The translations under genes and the position numbers were made by a program. The notes beneath the pieces are model-generated. The model was not told where the DNA came from, made no database searches, and worked only from the letters and a program-made list of their open reading frames with translations. Below are positions 8,948 to 17,821 of a stretch of DNA of 64,000 nucleotides, piece by piece; the first letter of the stretch is position 1, and each line of letters starts with the position of its first letter. This DNA comes from Poriferisodalis sp965116245 (GTDB lineage Bacteria; Actinomycetota; Acidimicrobiia; Acidimicrobiales; Poriferisodalaceae). The stretch covers positions 558,001 to 622,000 of the forward strand of contig OZ220497.1 in the NCBI GenBank assembly GCA_965116245.1, in the 5' to 3' direction.

Positions 8948-10978
8948 TCAGGGACGCGAGACGGGCATGCCTTCGTTGGTGTAGGTGACTTGGGGGTCCC
9001 ACATCAGCCAGTCGGAGATGCCAAGATCGGCAGCAGCTTCAATCTGGGCCCGCACCTCAGCAGGTCCGTATCTCACTCGCATGGAAAAGTCCTGCAACCA
9101 CGGCACCACAGCAGTGTTAGTGCCCGCAAGCACGCGTTGAAATTCGGCCAGAGAAGCCTTGGTGATGTCATAGGGCTGAGCTTCTGGATGCACCACGCCG
9201 TACTCGCCGCGTCCCCAATGTGACGGATACACCATTGGAGCCACGTAGTCCACGTGGTCGGACATAGCGCCAATGTCTTGGGCCACCCACTCCCCGCGGT
9301 CCGCTGCGATGCCGAACACGGAGACACCATGAAACACCTGCTCCTCGCGCAGCATGGAACCTGCCTCTGCCAGGAAACTCACGATTACTGGTGACGGATC
9401 GCCGCTGTCCCAGCCGGGAATTCGAATATCACCAAGATCGCCTTCGGGCCTTCGCATGTAGTCCCACAGAACATCGTCAATACCGGCCGCAGCGGCTTCC
9501 GCTGCTAGGTCCAGGTTGTATTTCCTCACAACCGGATGGTTGAAGTTGCTGAAACCGCCATACTTAGACAACGCGCGACCATCAGGGCCCTGCAGCACCC
9601 AGTCCATGTGGTCGTTCTCGGCGGCATAGCGAGCCATCGTCGGGTCGCGAAATGCGACGATTCGTCCGATCACCCGCACACCCAGATCATGCAGTTCGGC
9701 GATTGCGTCCCCAAGCTCATACAGGTCTGCCGATGCTCCCATTAGCTGAGCTAGGGGGACATTGCTGCGGTGTCCGATACGACCGTCCTCGTCTTTGAGG
9801 TCCAGTTGCACAGCGTTGATGCGGCCTTCTTTGATCAGTTCCAGCACCGACGAGCGCAGCCCGTCATGGTTCCACGCCGCCGCTGTTACATGTACTCCGG
9901 TTGTAGCCGGGTAGCCGATGGGCACGATGACATCGAATGTGGTGCTGTTGCCAGCAGCGTCAGTCGCAACCACTGGCACCGGGCCACCGGGCGGTGTGGG
10001 CAACGTGAGACTGAAAGAACCCGTCGCCGTGTCAACTTGATGATCGCCAATCTGTAGCGACACACCAGGCTCAATCGGCCCGGCCAACACCACCGGCTCG
10101 CCTAGCGTCACCGGATCGAAGACTCTGGGCAGATCCACCTCGGGCGGAGTCCCGTCAATTGTGAACGCCACGGTTGCAGTCGCCGTACCAAAGAAGCGCC
10201 GTTGAACGTCCAGCGTGACCGTGTGAGTGCCTTCGGCCAGTTCTGGCACCGGCCACACGATCCGGTTGTCGTATCGCTGCACACCAACCGCAGGCTGGTC
10301 ACCAAACTGCATTTGTGCTGAGGTGGCATCGCCGCCGTCCACGGTGAACTCCAGGACAACGTCGGCTAGCTGCTCCGGCCGGAGCATTGCACCGTCATGA
10401 ATGCCTGCAATGGTGATGTTGGTGACCCGTAGCGCATTCATCGCCACGAAGCCCACGCCAATGGTGGCCGCTACGAGCAGTGTCGCCAGGATGGCTCGAC
10501 CACCACGGCGCTGCTTCGGTTGCGGTCCCGCTAATCCCATAACGGCACGATCCGCTACTCGGCGTGCGCGTCGGCTCAGACCCGACGCGTAGAGAGGCGC
10601 TTCGGGCTTCGGGGTTCGCCAAGGAAAGCCCCACCCCTCGGCTGGGTCGGCTGCGCCGGATATGCCAGAGGCGTCAGTCGCCGCTCGCCCATTTGCCTGA
10701 TTGTCGAGATCAGGTCCTATGAGACCGTCGATGTCCGGCCCTATGAGCGATGGTCCAACTTCACGGCCTTGTGGAGTGAGCAACCAGCGATCACCACGCA
10801 GTCCAGGCACCGAGGCAGCCTTTGCCACAAATCCGGATTGTTCGAGCGAAGCCAACGATGTCCGCACGGCATGGCTGTCCAAAGCGACCGCTGCGCTGAG
10901 GTCACCGATTTCGGCCATGCCGCCACGGACAAGCAGCTCATGCAGAACGCGCCTGTCGGCGGGCGCCAGCAATGGCAT
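8948..10978 (-). CDS. wHTH - TM - Ig-like - DUF4015 glycosidase-like fusion protein
   Basis: 676 aa from ATG 10978 (a GTG at 11062 would add 28 residues). Residues 1-75 look like a winged helix-turn-helix (LAPADRRVLHELLVRGGMAE ... VRTSLASLEQSGFVAKA ... DRWLLTPQGREVG). A Pro/Asp/Gly linker follows, then one membrane segment near residues 160-182 (AILATLLVAATIGVGFVAM). The outer part has two beta-rich Ig-like segments (DVVLEFTVDGGDATSAQMQF; GTPPEVDLPRVFDPVTLGEP) and a C-terminal TIM-barrel of the putative glycosyl hydrolase DUF4015 type (INAVQLDLKDEDGRIGHRSN, DDVLWDYMRRPEGD, VDYVAPMVYPSHWGRGEYG). The order implies a cytosolic DNA-binding head joined to an exported carbohydrate-active or sugar-sensing domain. 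That would be a ToxR-like one-component arrangement, by inference. It is the last gene of a guaB-like/queF unit on the same strand. Confidence 0.75.
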   Translation of the reverse strand: MPLLAPADRRVLHELLVRGGMAEIGDLSAAVALDSHAVRTSLASLEQSGFVAKAASVPGLRGDRWLLTPQGREVGPSLIGPDIDGLIGPDLDNQANGRAATDASGISGAADPAEGWGFPWRTPKPEAPLYASGLSRRARRVADRAVMGLAGPQPKQRRGGRAILATLLVAATIGVGFVAMNALRVTNITIAGIHDGAMLRPEQLADVVLEFTVDGGDATSAQMQFGDQPAVGVQRYDNRIVWPVPELAEGTHTVTLDVQRRFFGTATATVAFTIDGTPPEVDLPRVFDPVTLGEPVVLAGPIEPGVSLQIGDHQVDTATGSFSLTLPTPPGGPVPVVATDAAGNSTTFDVIVPIGYPATTGVHVTAAAWNHDGLRSSVLELIKEGRINAVQLDLKDEDGRIGHRSNVPLAQLMGASADLYELGDAIAELHDLGVRVIGRIVAFRDPTMARYAAENDHMDWVLQGPDGRALSKYGGFSNFNHPVVRKYNLDLAAEAAAAGIDDVLWDYMRRPEGDLGDIRIPGWDSGDPSPVIVSFLAEAGSMLREEQVFHGVSVFGIAADRGEWVAQDIGAMSDHVDYVAPMVYPSHWGRGEYGVVHPEAQPYDITKASLAEFQRVLAGTNTAVVPWLQDFSMRVRYGPAEVRAQIEAAADLGISDWLMWDPQVTYTNEGMPVSRP

Positions 10979-11086
10979 CCGAGCGAGTCTATTGAGACTG
11001 TCGCTGGGGTCTCTAGCTGCTGAGGCTGGTCGCCCAAGCCAACGCACACTGGGCTCCCACACTGGGCTAACTCAGGCCGAGCCGGT

Positions 11087-11455
11087 TCAGCTCAGAGGCG
11101 GCTGCTCAGGGTGGTGGACGGTGACCGTGGTGGTGATTCCACCTCGCACAAGCCAGCGAGTCTCAACCATCGCCTGCTTAGGCGCAATGGCGCCGACCAG
11201 ATCATCCAGGATTCGGTTCGTGATGGCCTCATGATGAACGGGCTCGTCCCGGAAGTTCCACAAGTAGAGCTTCAGCGACTTCAGTTCCACGATACGGCGA
11301 TCAGGCCGGTAGGCAATTTCGACGGTGGCGTAGTCAGGCTGGCCCGTTACCGGGCAGACGCAGGTCAACTCCGGCGTGGTGCAACGCACTTCGTAGTCGC
11401 GCTGCGGGTACGGGTCATCAAGCGCAATGAGCTCAGATGTCGGTTCGCTTCCCAT
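11087..11455 (-). CDS. queF: PreQ0 reductase (7-cyano-7-deazaguanine reductase)
   Basis: 122 aa, the length of a unimodular QueF. The catalytic block ELTCVCPVTGQPDYATVEIA holds the Cys that forms the thioimide with preQ0 and the Asp that protonates. The QueF motif follows as ELKSLKLYLWNFRDEPVHHE. QueF reduces preQ0 to preQ1 with NADPH in queuosine biosynthesis. The start is ATG 11455, because AGGAG lies 6-7 bases upstream; an upstream in-frame ATG at 11470 has no Shine-Dalgarno. It is 41 bp downstream of the guaB-like gene on the same strand. No other queuosine gene is in the window. Confidence 0.93.
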   Translation of the reverse strand: MGSEPTSELIALDDPYPQRDYEVRCTTPELTCVCPVTGQPDYATVEIAYRPDRRIVELKSLKLYLWNFRDEPVHHEAITNRILDDLVGAIAPKQAMVETRWLVRGGITTTVTVHHPEQPPLS

Positions 11456-11496
11456 GTCGTTTCTCCTCATGGGGAAGGGGGATCAATCAGGGGAAA

Positions 11497-12576
11497 TCAA
11501 TGCGACACGGTGGCGTGCGGAGTGTTCTCAGCCAACCCGAGCGGTGTCACCGCCACGAACTCGGTCCGTTCGGTGAACTCGGTCAAGGTTCTTGCGTTGG
11601 TGTAGCTCATGGCGCTGCGCAAGCCAGCCATGAGTTCGCCAATCAGCTTGCCCGCCTCACCCCTGTATGGCACGGCTCCCTCTACACCTTCGGGGGCCCG
11701 CTGCTCAAAGTACTCGTCGTCGATTTCGGCGCCGTGACGTTCGGCCCGGGCTTCAATGGCCTCGAAGCTGGCCATGCCACGGATGCGTTTGCGCAGGCCG
11801 TGCGGACCTTGCTCAACCTCGCCGGGGCTCTCTTTGGTGCCAGCGAGCATGCTGCCGATCATGACCGACTCGGCGCCTACCGCCAGCGCTTTGGCTATAT
11901 CGCCCGAAGTTCGGATGCCCCCATCGGCTATGACTGGCAGGTCAAATCCTGCCTCGACTAGTCCGTGAACCACGTTGTCAATCGCAGTGAGTTGTGGCAC
12001 GCCCACACCGGCCACGAGCCTTGTGGTGCAGACCCCGCCCGGGCCGACACCCACCTTGATGGCGTCTGCGCCAGCTTCAGCCATGTCGATTGCGCCATCA
12101 ATCGTGGCCACGTTGCCTGCGATTATGTCCGTATTGGCGAAGTGGTCCTTGAGGCGACGCACGCCTTCGATGGCGTGGTCTGCGTGTCCATGCGCTATGT
12201 CAAGCACCAGCACGTCGGCGCCCGCCGCCACCAGCGTCCTGGCCCGGTCCACCATGTCGTGGTCGGTGCCTACAGCGGCACCCGCAACTATTTCACCCTT
12301 GTCGGCTTGCTTGATCGCGGCAATCTGGCTCGCTTGAGCCTCAATGGGCATGAAGCGATGCACGATGCCAGCGCCTCCGAGACGGCCCATAGCGATCGCC
12401 ATCTCATGCTCGCAGACCGTGTCCATGTTGGCTGCAATAACCGGAAGTTCCAGTGCGATGTTGCGGGATAGGCGGGTGCGCACCGAGACGTGACTGCGGC
12501 TGCGGATCGACGAACGCTGCGGAACAATCAGCACATCGTCAAACGTCAGTCCGGTCCTCAAGCCCTCCAATTTCAT
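11497..12576 (-). CDS. CBS-less IMP dehydrogenase / GMP reductase family protein
   Basis: 359 aa with the IMPDH/GMPR barrel: LTFDDVLIVPQRSSIRSRSH, LELPVIAANMDTVCEHEMAI, the phosphate-binding VGVGPGGVCTTRLVAGVGVP with the catalytic Cys, and VIADGGIRTSGDIAKALAVG. The Bateman (CBS-pair) module that normally interrupts IMPDH is absent. The C-terminal flap reads KRIRGMASFEA and then EGVEGAVPYRGEAGKLIGEL. Lack of CBS and overall size point to GMP reductase-like activity (GMP to IMP), but IMPDH activity cannot be excluded. The open frame continues upstream to 12954, but that part is antisense to the YceI gene. ATG 12576 (MKLEGLRTGLTFDD) matches the family start. Confidence 0.82.
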   Translation of the reverse strand: MKLEGLRTGLTFDDVLIVPQRSSIRSRSHVSVRTRLSRNIALELPVIAANMDTVCEHEMAIAMGRLGGAGIVHRFMPIEAQASQIAAIKQADKGEIVAGAAVGTDHDMVDRARTLVAAGADVLVLDIAHGHADHAIEGVRRLKDHFANTDIIAGNVATIDGAIDMAEAGADAIKVGVGPGGVCTTRLVAGVGVPQLTAIDNVVHGLVEAGFDLPVIADGGIRTSGDIAKALAVGAESVMIGSMLAGTKESPGEVEQGPHGLRKRIRGMASFEAIEARAERHGAEIDDEYFEQRAPEGVEGAVPYRGEAGKLIGELMAGLRSAMSYTNARTLTEFTERTEFVAVTPLGLAENTPHATVSH

Positions 12577-12604
12577 ACGGCTCCCCAAGCTAGCTTGAGG
12601 CGCC

Positions 12605-13462
12605 ATGAGCAGGCGGCGTCGCAAGATCGTGACGATTGTGGTGTTGTTGGTGATAGTGGCAGCCGCAGCGGTTGTGGGCATTTGGCGGGTGCTCAGCTCT
12701 GCGCCCGAGGAGGTCAGCCTGCCAGCGGCAGTGGCTGACGCGCAGCAAGCACAAGACACATCTTCATCTTTGCCACAGACCGCCACGGAAACAACCGCCG
12801 TCGCTGACACGCCAGCTACCACAGGCGCACCGACTGCCACAGTCACATCAACCGCCGCCACTACTGCGACTCTCCCAGCTTCGACTGCCCCGACAACCCC
12901 GATAGACGGCATCAACGGCAACTGGAGCGTTGATACTGAGGCGGGCTCATTCACGCTGGAAGACGCGACCGGCTCGTTCGCCGGTTTCCGCGTGAAGGAG
13001 GAACTAGCTCAGATCGGTGCGTTCACCGCGGTGGGTCGAACCGGCGATGTCAGCGGCACGATGGAGATTGTTGACGAAACGGTGACCTCAGTGGTGATCC
13101 AAGTTGACCTCACCACGCTCCGAACCGACGACTCACGTCGCGATGGTGCAGTTCAGCGGGCGCTGGGTACGTCCCAATATCCGACGGCCACGTTCACACT
13201 CACAGAGGTGCTGGAAATTGAGGACGCGGTTGTCGCCGGGGCCCCAATGACGGTTACAACGCAAGGCGACCTGACCGTGAACGGCGTAACTCAACCTGTC
13301 GTAGTTGACATCGCGGCGCAACTAGTCGGCAACGTGATCGCCGTAGTAGGCTCAGTGGAGGTCACGTTCGCCGACTTCGACGTCTCCGTGCCGCAGGTAC
13401 CGATCGTGCTGTCAGCCGAAGACCACGGCATCATGGAGTTCCAGATCTTGTTCAAGCGCTGA
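12605..13462 (+). CDS. YceI-family protein, membrane-anchored
   Basis: 285 aa. An N-terminal anchor or signal (IVTIVVLLVIVAAAAVVGIW) is followed by a Thr/Ala-rich linker (about residues 45-100) and then the YceI lipocalin-like barrel. The barrel is recognised by GNWSVDTEAGSFTLEDATGS, VVIQVDLTTLRTDDSRRDGA, YPTATFTLTEVLE and LTVNGVTQPVVVDI. YceI proteins bind polyprenyl-like isoprenoids in extracytoplasmic space; the physiological ligand here is unknown. It is divergent from the guaB-like gene with a 28-bp gap. Confidence 0.88.
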   Translation: MSRRRRKIVTIVVLLVIVAAAAVVGIWRVLSSAPEEVSLPAAVADAQQAQDTSSSLPQTATETTAVADTPATTGAPTATVTSTAATTATLPASTAPTTPIDGINGNWSVDTEAGSFTLEDATGSFAGFRVKEELAQIGAFTAVGRTGDVSGTMEIVDETVTSVVIQVDLTTLRTDDSRRDGAVQRALGTSQYPTATFTLTEVLEIEDAVVAGAPMTVTTQGDLTVNGVTQPVVVDIAAQLVGNVIAVVGSVEVTFADFDVSVPQVPIVLSAEDHGIMEFQILFKR

Positions 13463-13512
13463 AGGGCACATGATCTGAGAGCAACCTGAATCAACCAAAC
13501 GAAAGGGCGCCG

Positions 13513-14400
13513 ATGTCCACCTTTTCCTCTGAACCGCTTACCAAGTCCTATGCCACGGTCAACGGCAAGCAAATGGCGTACCACGACTCGGGCTCGGGCG
13601 ATGCTGTCGTTTTCTTGCACGGGAACCCGACCTCGTCGTATCTGTGGCGCAACATCGTGCCTCACGTTCGGCCGCACGCCCGGGTTGTTGTGCCCGATCT
13701 GATCGGCCAAGGCGACTCAGACAAGCTGGACGACACCGGACCCGACTCGTACAGGTTCGTGGAGCACCGCGAGTACCTAGATGGCTTGCTAGACCATCTC
13801 AACCTCGGCGACAACATCACGTTCGTGATTCACGACTGGGGCTCCGCGCTCGGCTTTGACTGGGCCAATCGGCACCGCGATCGAGTAGCTGGCATCGCCT
13901 ACATGGAGTCCATTGTGCGCCCAATGACCTGGGACGAGTGGCCCGAGGCAGCCGCTGGGATTTTCCGGGGCTTCCGATCTCCTGCCGGTGAGGAGATGGT
14001 GATCACCAAGAACCTCTTCGTGGAAGCGGTTCTGCCCGGTTCGGTCCAGCGCAAACTGAGCGAAGAGGAGATGAACGAGTACCGGCGGCCGTTCGTTGAG
14101 CCTGAGCATCGACGTCCGACGCTGACGTGGCCGCGCCAGATCCCAATCGAGGGCGAACCAGCCGATGTCACCCAAATTGTTGCCGACTACGGCGAATGGT
14201 TGTCTTCCTCAGACGTGCCGAAGCTGCTCATAAACGCCGAGCCGGGCGCGATTTTGAACGGTCCCCAGTTGGAGTACTGCCGCAAGTGGCCCAATCAAAC
14301 CGAGGTAAGCGTTCAGGGCAACCATTTCTGTCAAGAAGACAGTCCCGACGAGATCGGCCAAGCAATCGCTGCCTGGCTGGCGAACCGCAGCTCTAGTTGA
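13513..14400 (+). CDS. dhaA: Haloalkane dehalogenase (HLD-II type alpha/beta hydrolase)
   Basis: 295 aa. The DhaA pattern is clear: the halide-binding Asn in FLHGNPTSSYLWRNIVPH, the nucleophile Asp and adjacent halide-binding Trp in VIHDWGSALGFDWANRHRDR, the acid Glu in YMESIVRPMTWDEWP, and the catalytic His near the end in GNHFCQEDSPDEIG. The Asp-His-Glu plus Asn-Trp pentad is that of subfamily II. The reaction is hydrolytic release of halide from haloalkanes to alcohols. A purine-rich GAAAGG precedes ATG 13513. The natural substrate may be a marine organohalide (inference). It is convergent with the LLM gene at 14407. Confidence 0.92.
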   Translation: MSTFSSEPLTKSYATVNGKQMAYHDSGSGDAVVFLHGNPTSSYLWRNIVPHVRPHARVVVPDLIGQGDSDKLDDTGPDSYRFVEHREYLDGLLDHLNLGDNITFVIHDWGSALGFDWANRHRDRVAGIAYMESIVRPMTWDEWPEAAAGIFRGFRSPAGEEMVITKNLFVEAVLPGSVQRKLSEEEMNEYRRPFVEPEHRRPTLTWPRQIPIEGEPADVTQIVADYGEWLSSSDVPKLLINAEPGAILNGPQLEYCRKWPNQTEVSVQGNHFCQEDSPDEIGQAIAAWLANRSSS

Positions 14401-14406
14401 CCGGCT

Positions 14407-15639
14407 TTAGCTGAGTCCGACGGCTTGGCGGGCTCGGGCTTCGCGCTTCTTGCGCTCAATCGTGTTCCGCTTTTCGACGGGCGTTTGGTTGGTTATCACC
14501 TGGTAGAGGTCGGTATCGATGTCGTCCAGCGTGACGTCGCCGGAAAGCACGGCTGATTTCCAGTCCTGGTGCTGAGCGTCGCGCTCGTGGAATTCTCCCA
14601 TGACGTCTGTGGCGAACAGCTCCAGGCTTGAGCAGATGTCTTCGTGGGTGTTCTTGCCAGCCTGGTTGAGCAGGATGATCTGATCGACGTGGGCGTCTTC
14701 GTACATCTTCAGCTTCTGGCGAATGGTGTCGGGTGATCCAACTAGGCCGACGTTGTTGCTCGCCTTTTGGCCCTTCGGGGTTTTGCGCCAGTCTTGGTAC
14801 TCGTCCCACAAGTTGACCGATCCAGGCTCGACTGGGCCGTGGGAGTTGTAGAACACCAGCGAGAACTGGAAGAACGTCCAGCCCTCGGCTTTGGCTTGAG
14901 CTTCTTCGTCGGTGGGCGCGCACATGAATGGGCTGACAACAGCGACACCTGGGTTGGTCTGATAGTCGCAGAGTGGGTCGAGGTAGTTGAGGTAGTTGTT
15001 GTAGTAGGCGTTGACCCAGGCCCGAGCAGCGTCGGCCGACACGAACGAAAAGCCCAGCGCACCCATGCCCCGCTGAGCTGCCATTACGATGGTGTCAAGC
15101 TGACTGCACGCCACCCACAGCGGGGGATGCGGCTTCTGGTACGGCTTGGGCACCACGTTGCGGGCGGGGAACTTGAAGATCTCGCCGTCGTAGCTGTGGT
15201 TCACCTTTTGGAACATCGGCATAAGGCAGCGCACGGCGTCCTCCCAGACGACCCGCTTGTCGCGGAAGCGGCGATCGAAGGGATGTAGTTCGGTCACCGA
15301 GGAGCCTTCGCCCAGGCCTAGCTCGACCCGGCCACCGCTCACAATGTCGAGCGTGGAGACTCGCTCGGCAACGCGAGCTGGGTGGTTGGTGGGTAGTTGG
15401 ACGATGCCATGCCCTAATCGGATGTTCTTCGTGCGCTGGCTCGCCGCCGCCAAGAACACTTCGGGTGCCGAGCTGTGGCTGTATTCCTCAAGAAAGTGAT
15501 GCTCAACTTCCCAGGCGTAGTCGTAGCCAAGCTTGTCGGCCAGCTCGATCTGGTCGAGCGCCTGCTGGAACAAGACGTACTCGGAGTCTTCGTTCCATGG
15601 TCTCGGAAGTTGTAGCTCGTAGAAAATCCCGAATTTCAT
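14407..15639 (-). CDS. LLM class flavin-dependent oxidoreductase
   Basis: 410 aa, bacterial-luciferase-like. The N-terminus (MKFGIFYELQLPRPWNEDSE) and WEVEHHFLEEYSHSSAPEVF are almost shared with the paralogue at 29182-30450. Further family features are IRLGHGIVQLPTNHPARVAE and SGGRVELGLGEGS. It probably needs FMNH2 from a separate reductase and inserts oxygen into an aldehyde, ketone or similar compound (family knowledge; substrate unknown). The C-terminal Arg/Lys-rich tail (IERKKREARARQAVGLS) is distinctive. Start ATG 15639. Confidence 0.87.
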   Translation of the reverse strand: MKFGIFYELQLPRPWNEDSEYVLFQQALDQIELADKLGYDYAWEVEHHFLEEYSHSSAPEVFLAAASQRTKNIRLGHGIVQLPTNHPARVAERVSTLDIVSGGRVELGLGEGSSVTELHPFDRRFRDKRVVWEDAVRCLMPMFQKVNHSYDGEIFKFPARNVVPKPYQKPHPPLWVACSQLDTIVMAAQRGMGALGFSFVSADAARAWVNAYYNNYLNYLDPLCDYQTNPGVAVVSPFMCAPTDEEAQAKAEGWTFFQFSLVFYNSHGPVEPGSVNLWDEYQDWRKTPKGQKASNNVGLVGSPDTIRQKLKMYEDAHVDQIILLNQAGKNTHEDICSSLELFATDVMGEFHERDAQHQDWKSAVLSGDVTLDDIDTDLYQVITNQTPVEKRNTIERKKREARARQAVGLS

Positions 15640-15819
15640 GACACGCCCTTAGTTGCTGGCCGATTCTTGCTGGCGGCTCGCTGTTGGCCAGACGTCATCC
15701 TATGTCGGGGCTTGTCGGCGCTGTCGGGGCCGTAAGCGAGTGCGTGGCTCGGGACGGCTAACTCGAGACGGCCAACCAGTCGGCGTGTCGGAGCCAGGTG
15801 CGTTGCGTACCGTGCGAAC

Positions 15820-16578
15820 GTGAGCAAATCAAGCAAGTCGGCCACGTCAGACCAGCCAAGCTCGGACCAGCACGGCCTAGGCCCGCAAGCCTCAAAACAA
15901 GACGCTCTGGCCGAGCAAACCGGCCAGGCGCCTTCGCAGCGCACCAAGTTGCGCCGAATGGCAGAACGAGGCCGCTACGAACGCGAGGTAGTAAATGAGA
16001 TTCTTGATGCCGGGTTGATTGCCCATGTTGGCGTGGAAACACCGGAGGGGCCGTTGGTGCTGCCGATGGCTTACGGCCGCGACGACGAGTACCTGTATCT
16101 GCATGGAGCGCTGGCCAACCACTTGCTGAAATCGGGTGAGGGGGCGGAGATCTGCGTGACAGTAACCCACCTAGATGGTCTGGTGATGGCTCGCACGCCC
16201 TTTCACAACTCCATGAACTTCCGTTGCGTAGTGGTGCGCGGGCTCGCTCGCCGGGTGACCGAGGAGTCCGCCAAGAGGCATGCCCTGAAGCTGGTAACCG
16301 ACCACATAGTTGCTAACTGGGACTCGTCACGAACTCCGACTGACGAGGATTTGCGTGCAACGATGGTGCTGGAGCTGCCGCTGGCAGAGGCCTCAGCCAA
16401 GGTTCGGTCTGGTGACCCAGTTGACGAGGCCGAAGACATGACCGGCCACTGGTGGGCCGGTGTAGTGCCACTCACCACCCGATTTGAGACACCGACGCCC
16501 GCCGCGGACCTGGCCGAGGGCATAACCACACCAGCCGCTGTAGCAGACCTAGCCAACCGCACTCCCGACACCCGCTAA
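15820..16578 (+). CDS. PNPOx-like flavin-nucleotide-binding protein (NimA-related)
   Basis: 252 aa from GTG 15820. The core begins at about residue 47 (MAERGRYEREVVNEILDAGL, IAHVGVETPEGPLVLPMAYG) and includes YLYLHGALANHLLKSGEGAE and HNSMNFRCVVVRGLARRVT. These are hallmarks of the pyridoxamine 5'-phosphate oxidase-like split-barrel group that includes 5-nitroimidazole reductase NimA. A Ser/Gln-rich N-terminal extension of about 46 aa and an Ala/Thr-rich tail are unusual. The ATG at 15958, just before the conserved core, is an alternative start. Reductive activity on a small molecule is inferred only from the family. Confidence 0.8.
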   Translation: MSKSSKSATSDQPSSDQHGLGPQASKQDALAEQTGQAPSQRTKLRRMAERGRYEREVVNEILDAGLIAHVGVETPEGPLVLPMAYGRDDEYLYLHGALANHLLKSGEGAEICVTVTHLDGLVMARTPFHNSMNFRCVVVRGLARRVTEESAKRHALKLVTDHIVANWDSSRTPTDEDLRATMVLELPLAEASAKVRSGDPVDEAEDMTGHWWAGVVPLTTRFETPTPAADLAEGITTPAAVADLANRTPDTR

Positions 16579-16703
16579 ATCTAGCTATAGGCATCAACTA
16601 GCGTCATCCAGGCGCAACGAACGCACCTACGCCTCAGCGTTTCGGTGGGGCAATGGCGAGTGACCGGGCGATTAGGTAAGAACCGTGAACTCCGAACCTC
16701 GGC

Positions 16704-17618
16704 TCAAGGGCGACTGGTGCAGGCAAGCGAGGTACCTGCGGCGATGTCGGTGACCATCGCCTTGGCTTCGGCGACTTGGTCATAGAAGCTCCGGAACGGC
16801 TCGCCAGCCTGGTCCCGATACGGGTACATCTGTGCTGCTAACCCGGAGCGCCGAGGATCGTTAGAGGCCTCGTAGCGAATGTCACTCGACTCGTCCGGTG
16901 CCCAGTCGGGCGGGTACCGATACGAGGTGTCGTCTTCATCTGATGAGTTCAAGCGGTGCTCGATAGCGGCGATGGCGGCAAGCACTTCAACGTGGAGTCC
17001 CTCGGCCGCGGCATCAAGTCGCCCCCATACCGACTCCTGCAAATCCTCTAGCAAGCCGCCGGGCATCTCGTATCCGGCCTCTACGACTAGATCTCTCGCC
17101 GCCTCGCCAGGGTGTCTGCGACGGTGTTCCCCAAGGTCTGATCGCGCATCGAGCGCCGCCAAATGCCGCAGGTGAGCTTCTCGGTAGCGCGCTGCGGCTA
17201 TCCGACGTGCCTCGGCGCTAACGGTGCCAGCCGCAGCCATCTCCTCAAGGGCAGCAATGGCCTCGCGTGTTACCTCCAGAACCTGCGTATCGGCGCGGAT
17301 TGTGTCGACTTCAAACGCAAGATCTTCCAGCCGTCGCTCCCAGCCGACAACCCATGCATTCCGCAACAGCATTTGCCAACGCGCCAGATCCCGCGGGTTC
17401 CAGCCCGTCATCTGGGCTACGCTTTCCCACACGCCACGACACGGCGAGCCATCCGACGCGGCCACCCCATCCTCGTTTGCCTCGATTGAGATCCCCACGC
17501 CAGCCTGCCGGTTAGAAGACTCCGCGTCAGCCCAGGTTTCGGCGGCGAGGATGTCTGCGGTGCGCTCGTTCGCATAGTCGGACGACCCAGCGGCACATCC
17601 AAAACCCAAGAGGACCAT
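16704..17618 (-). CDS. Hypothetical lipoprotein-like protein
   Basis: 304 aa, not recognised. The extreme N-terminus MVLLGFGCAAGSS ends in a plausible lipobox (GFGC). The frame is open for about 18 more codons upstream with hydrophobic content (ATACGLAITVS) but offers no ATG/GTG/TTG, so the real start may be a rare codon. Most of the protein is predicted helical, with Ala/Glu/Arg-rich segments such as REAIAALEEMAAAGTVSAEA and AARYREAHLRHLAALDARSD. Hypothesis only: an exported coiled-coil-like protein. The ATG at 17618 has no visible Shine-Dalgarno. Confidence 0.5.
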   Translation of the reverse strand: MVLLGFGCAAGSSDYANERTADILAAETWADAESSNRQAGVGISIEANEDGVAASDGSPCRGVWESVAQMTGWNPRDLARWQMLLRNAWVVGWERRLEDLAFEVDTIRADTQVLEVTREAIAALEEMAAAGTVSAEARRIAAARYREAHLRHLAALDARSDLGEHRRRHPGEAARDLVVEAGYEMPGGLLEDLQESVWGRLDAAAEGLHVEVLAAIAAIEHRLNSSDEDDTSYRYPPDWAPDESSDIRYEASNDPRRSGLAAQMYPYRDQAGEPFRSFYDQVAEAKAMVTDIAAGTSLACTSRP

Positions 17619-17730
17619 CGAAACGGTAATCGCGAGGCCGCAAGCAGTCGCAATGCGCGCCTTAGCGGCATCGGTAGCACACTGCCACCGCTATACTGCC
17701 ATTAGTGATAAACGACCAAGAGGTTGCTCG

Positions 17731-17755
17731 CAGGTTGATCGCGTGAGCCAACCTG
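17731..17755. other. Inverted repeat (7 bp arms)
   Basis: CAGGTTG and CAACCTG are separated by 11 nt. The repeat lies 16 bp before a second, stronger inverted repeat in the gap between the lipoprotein-like gene and the 66-aa gene. Confidence 0.6.
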
Positions 17756-17770
17756 CGCGAACGTGGTGGT

Positions 17771-17806
17771 TTCTGGACTTCAATAAAGGCACAAAGAAGT
17801 CCAGAA
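17771..17806. terminator. 11-bp perfect inverted repeat, terminator-like
   Basis: TTCTGGACTTC and GAAGTCCAGAA flank a 14-nt A-rich loop. The hairpin lies 16 bp beyond the stop of the 66-aa gene at 17822 and upstream of the lipoprotein-like gene. There is no U-tract, so it may be a protein-binding operator instead. Confidence 0.5.
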
Positions 17807-17821
17807 TCTCGCCTTCATTCC

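Noticed and set aside
12577..12954. N-terminal extension of the guaB-like gene
   Set aside because: It is antisense to the YceI gene and Ala/Val/Thr-rich; the IMPDH barrel begins at ATG 12576.
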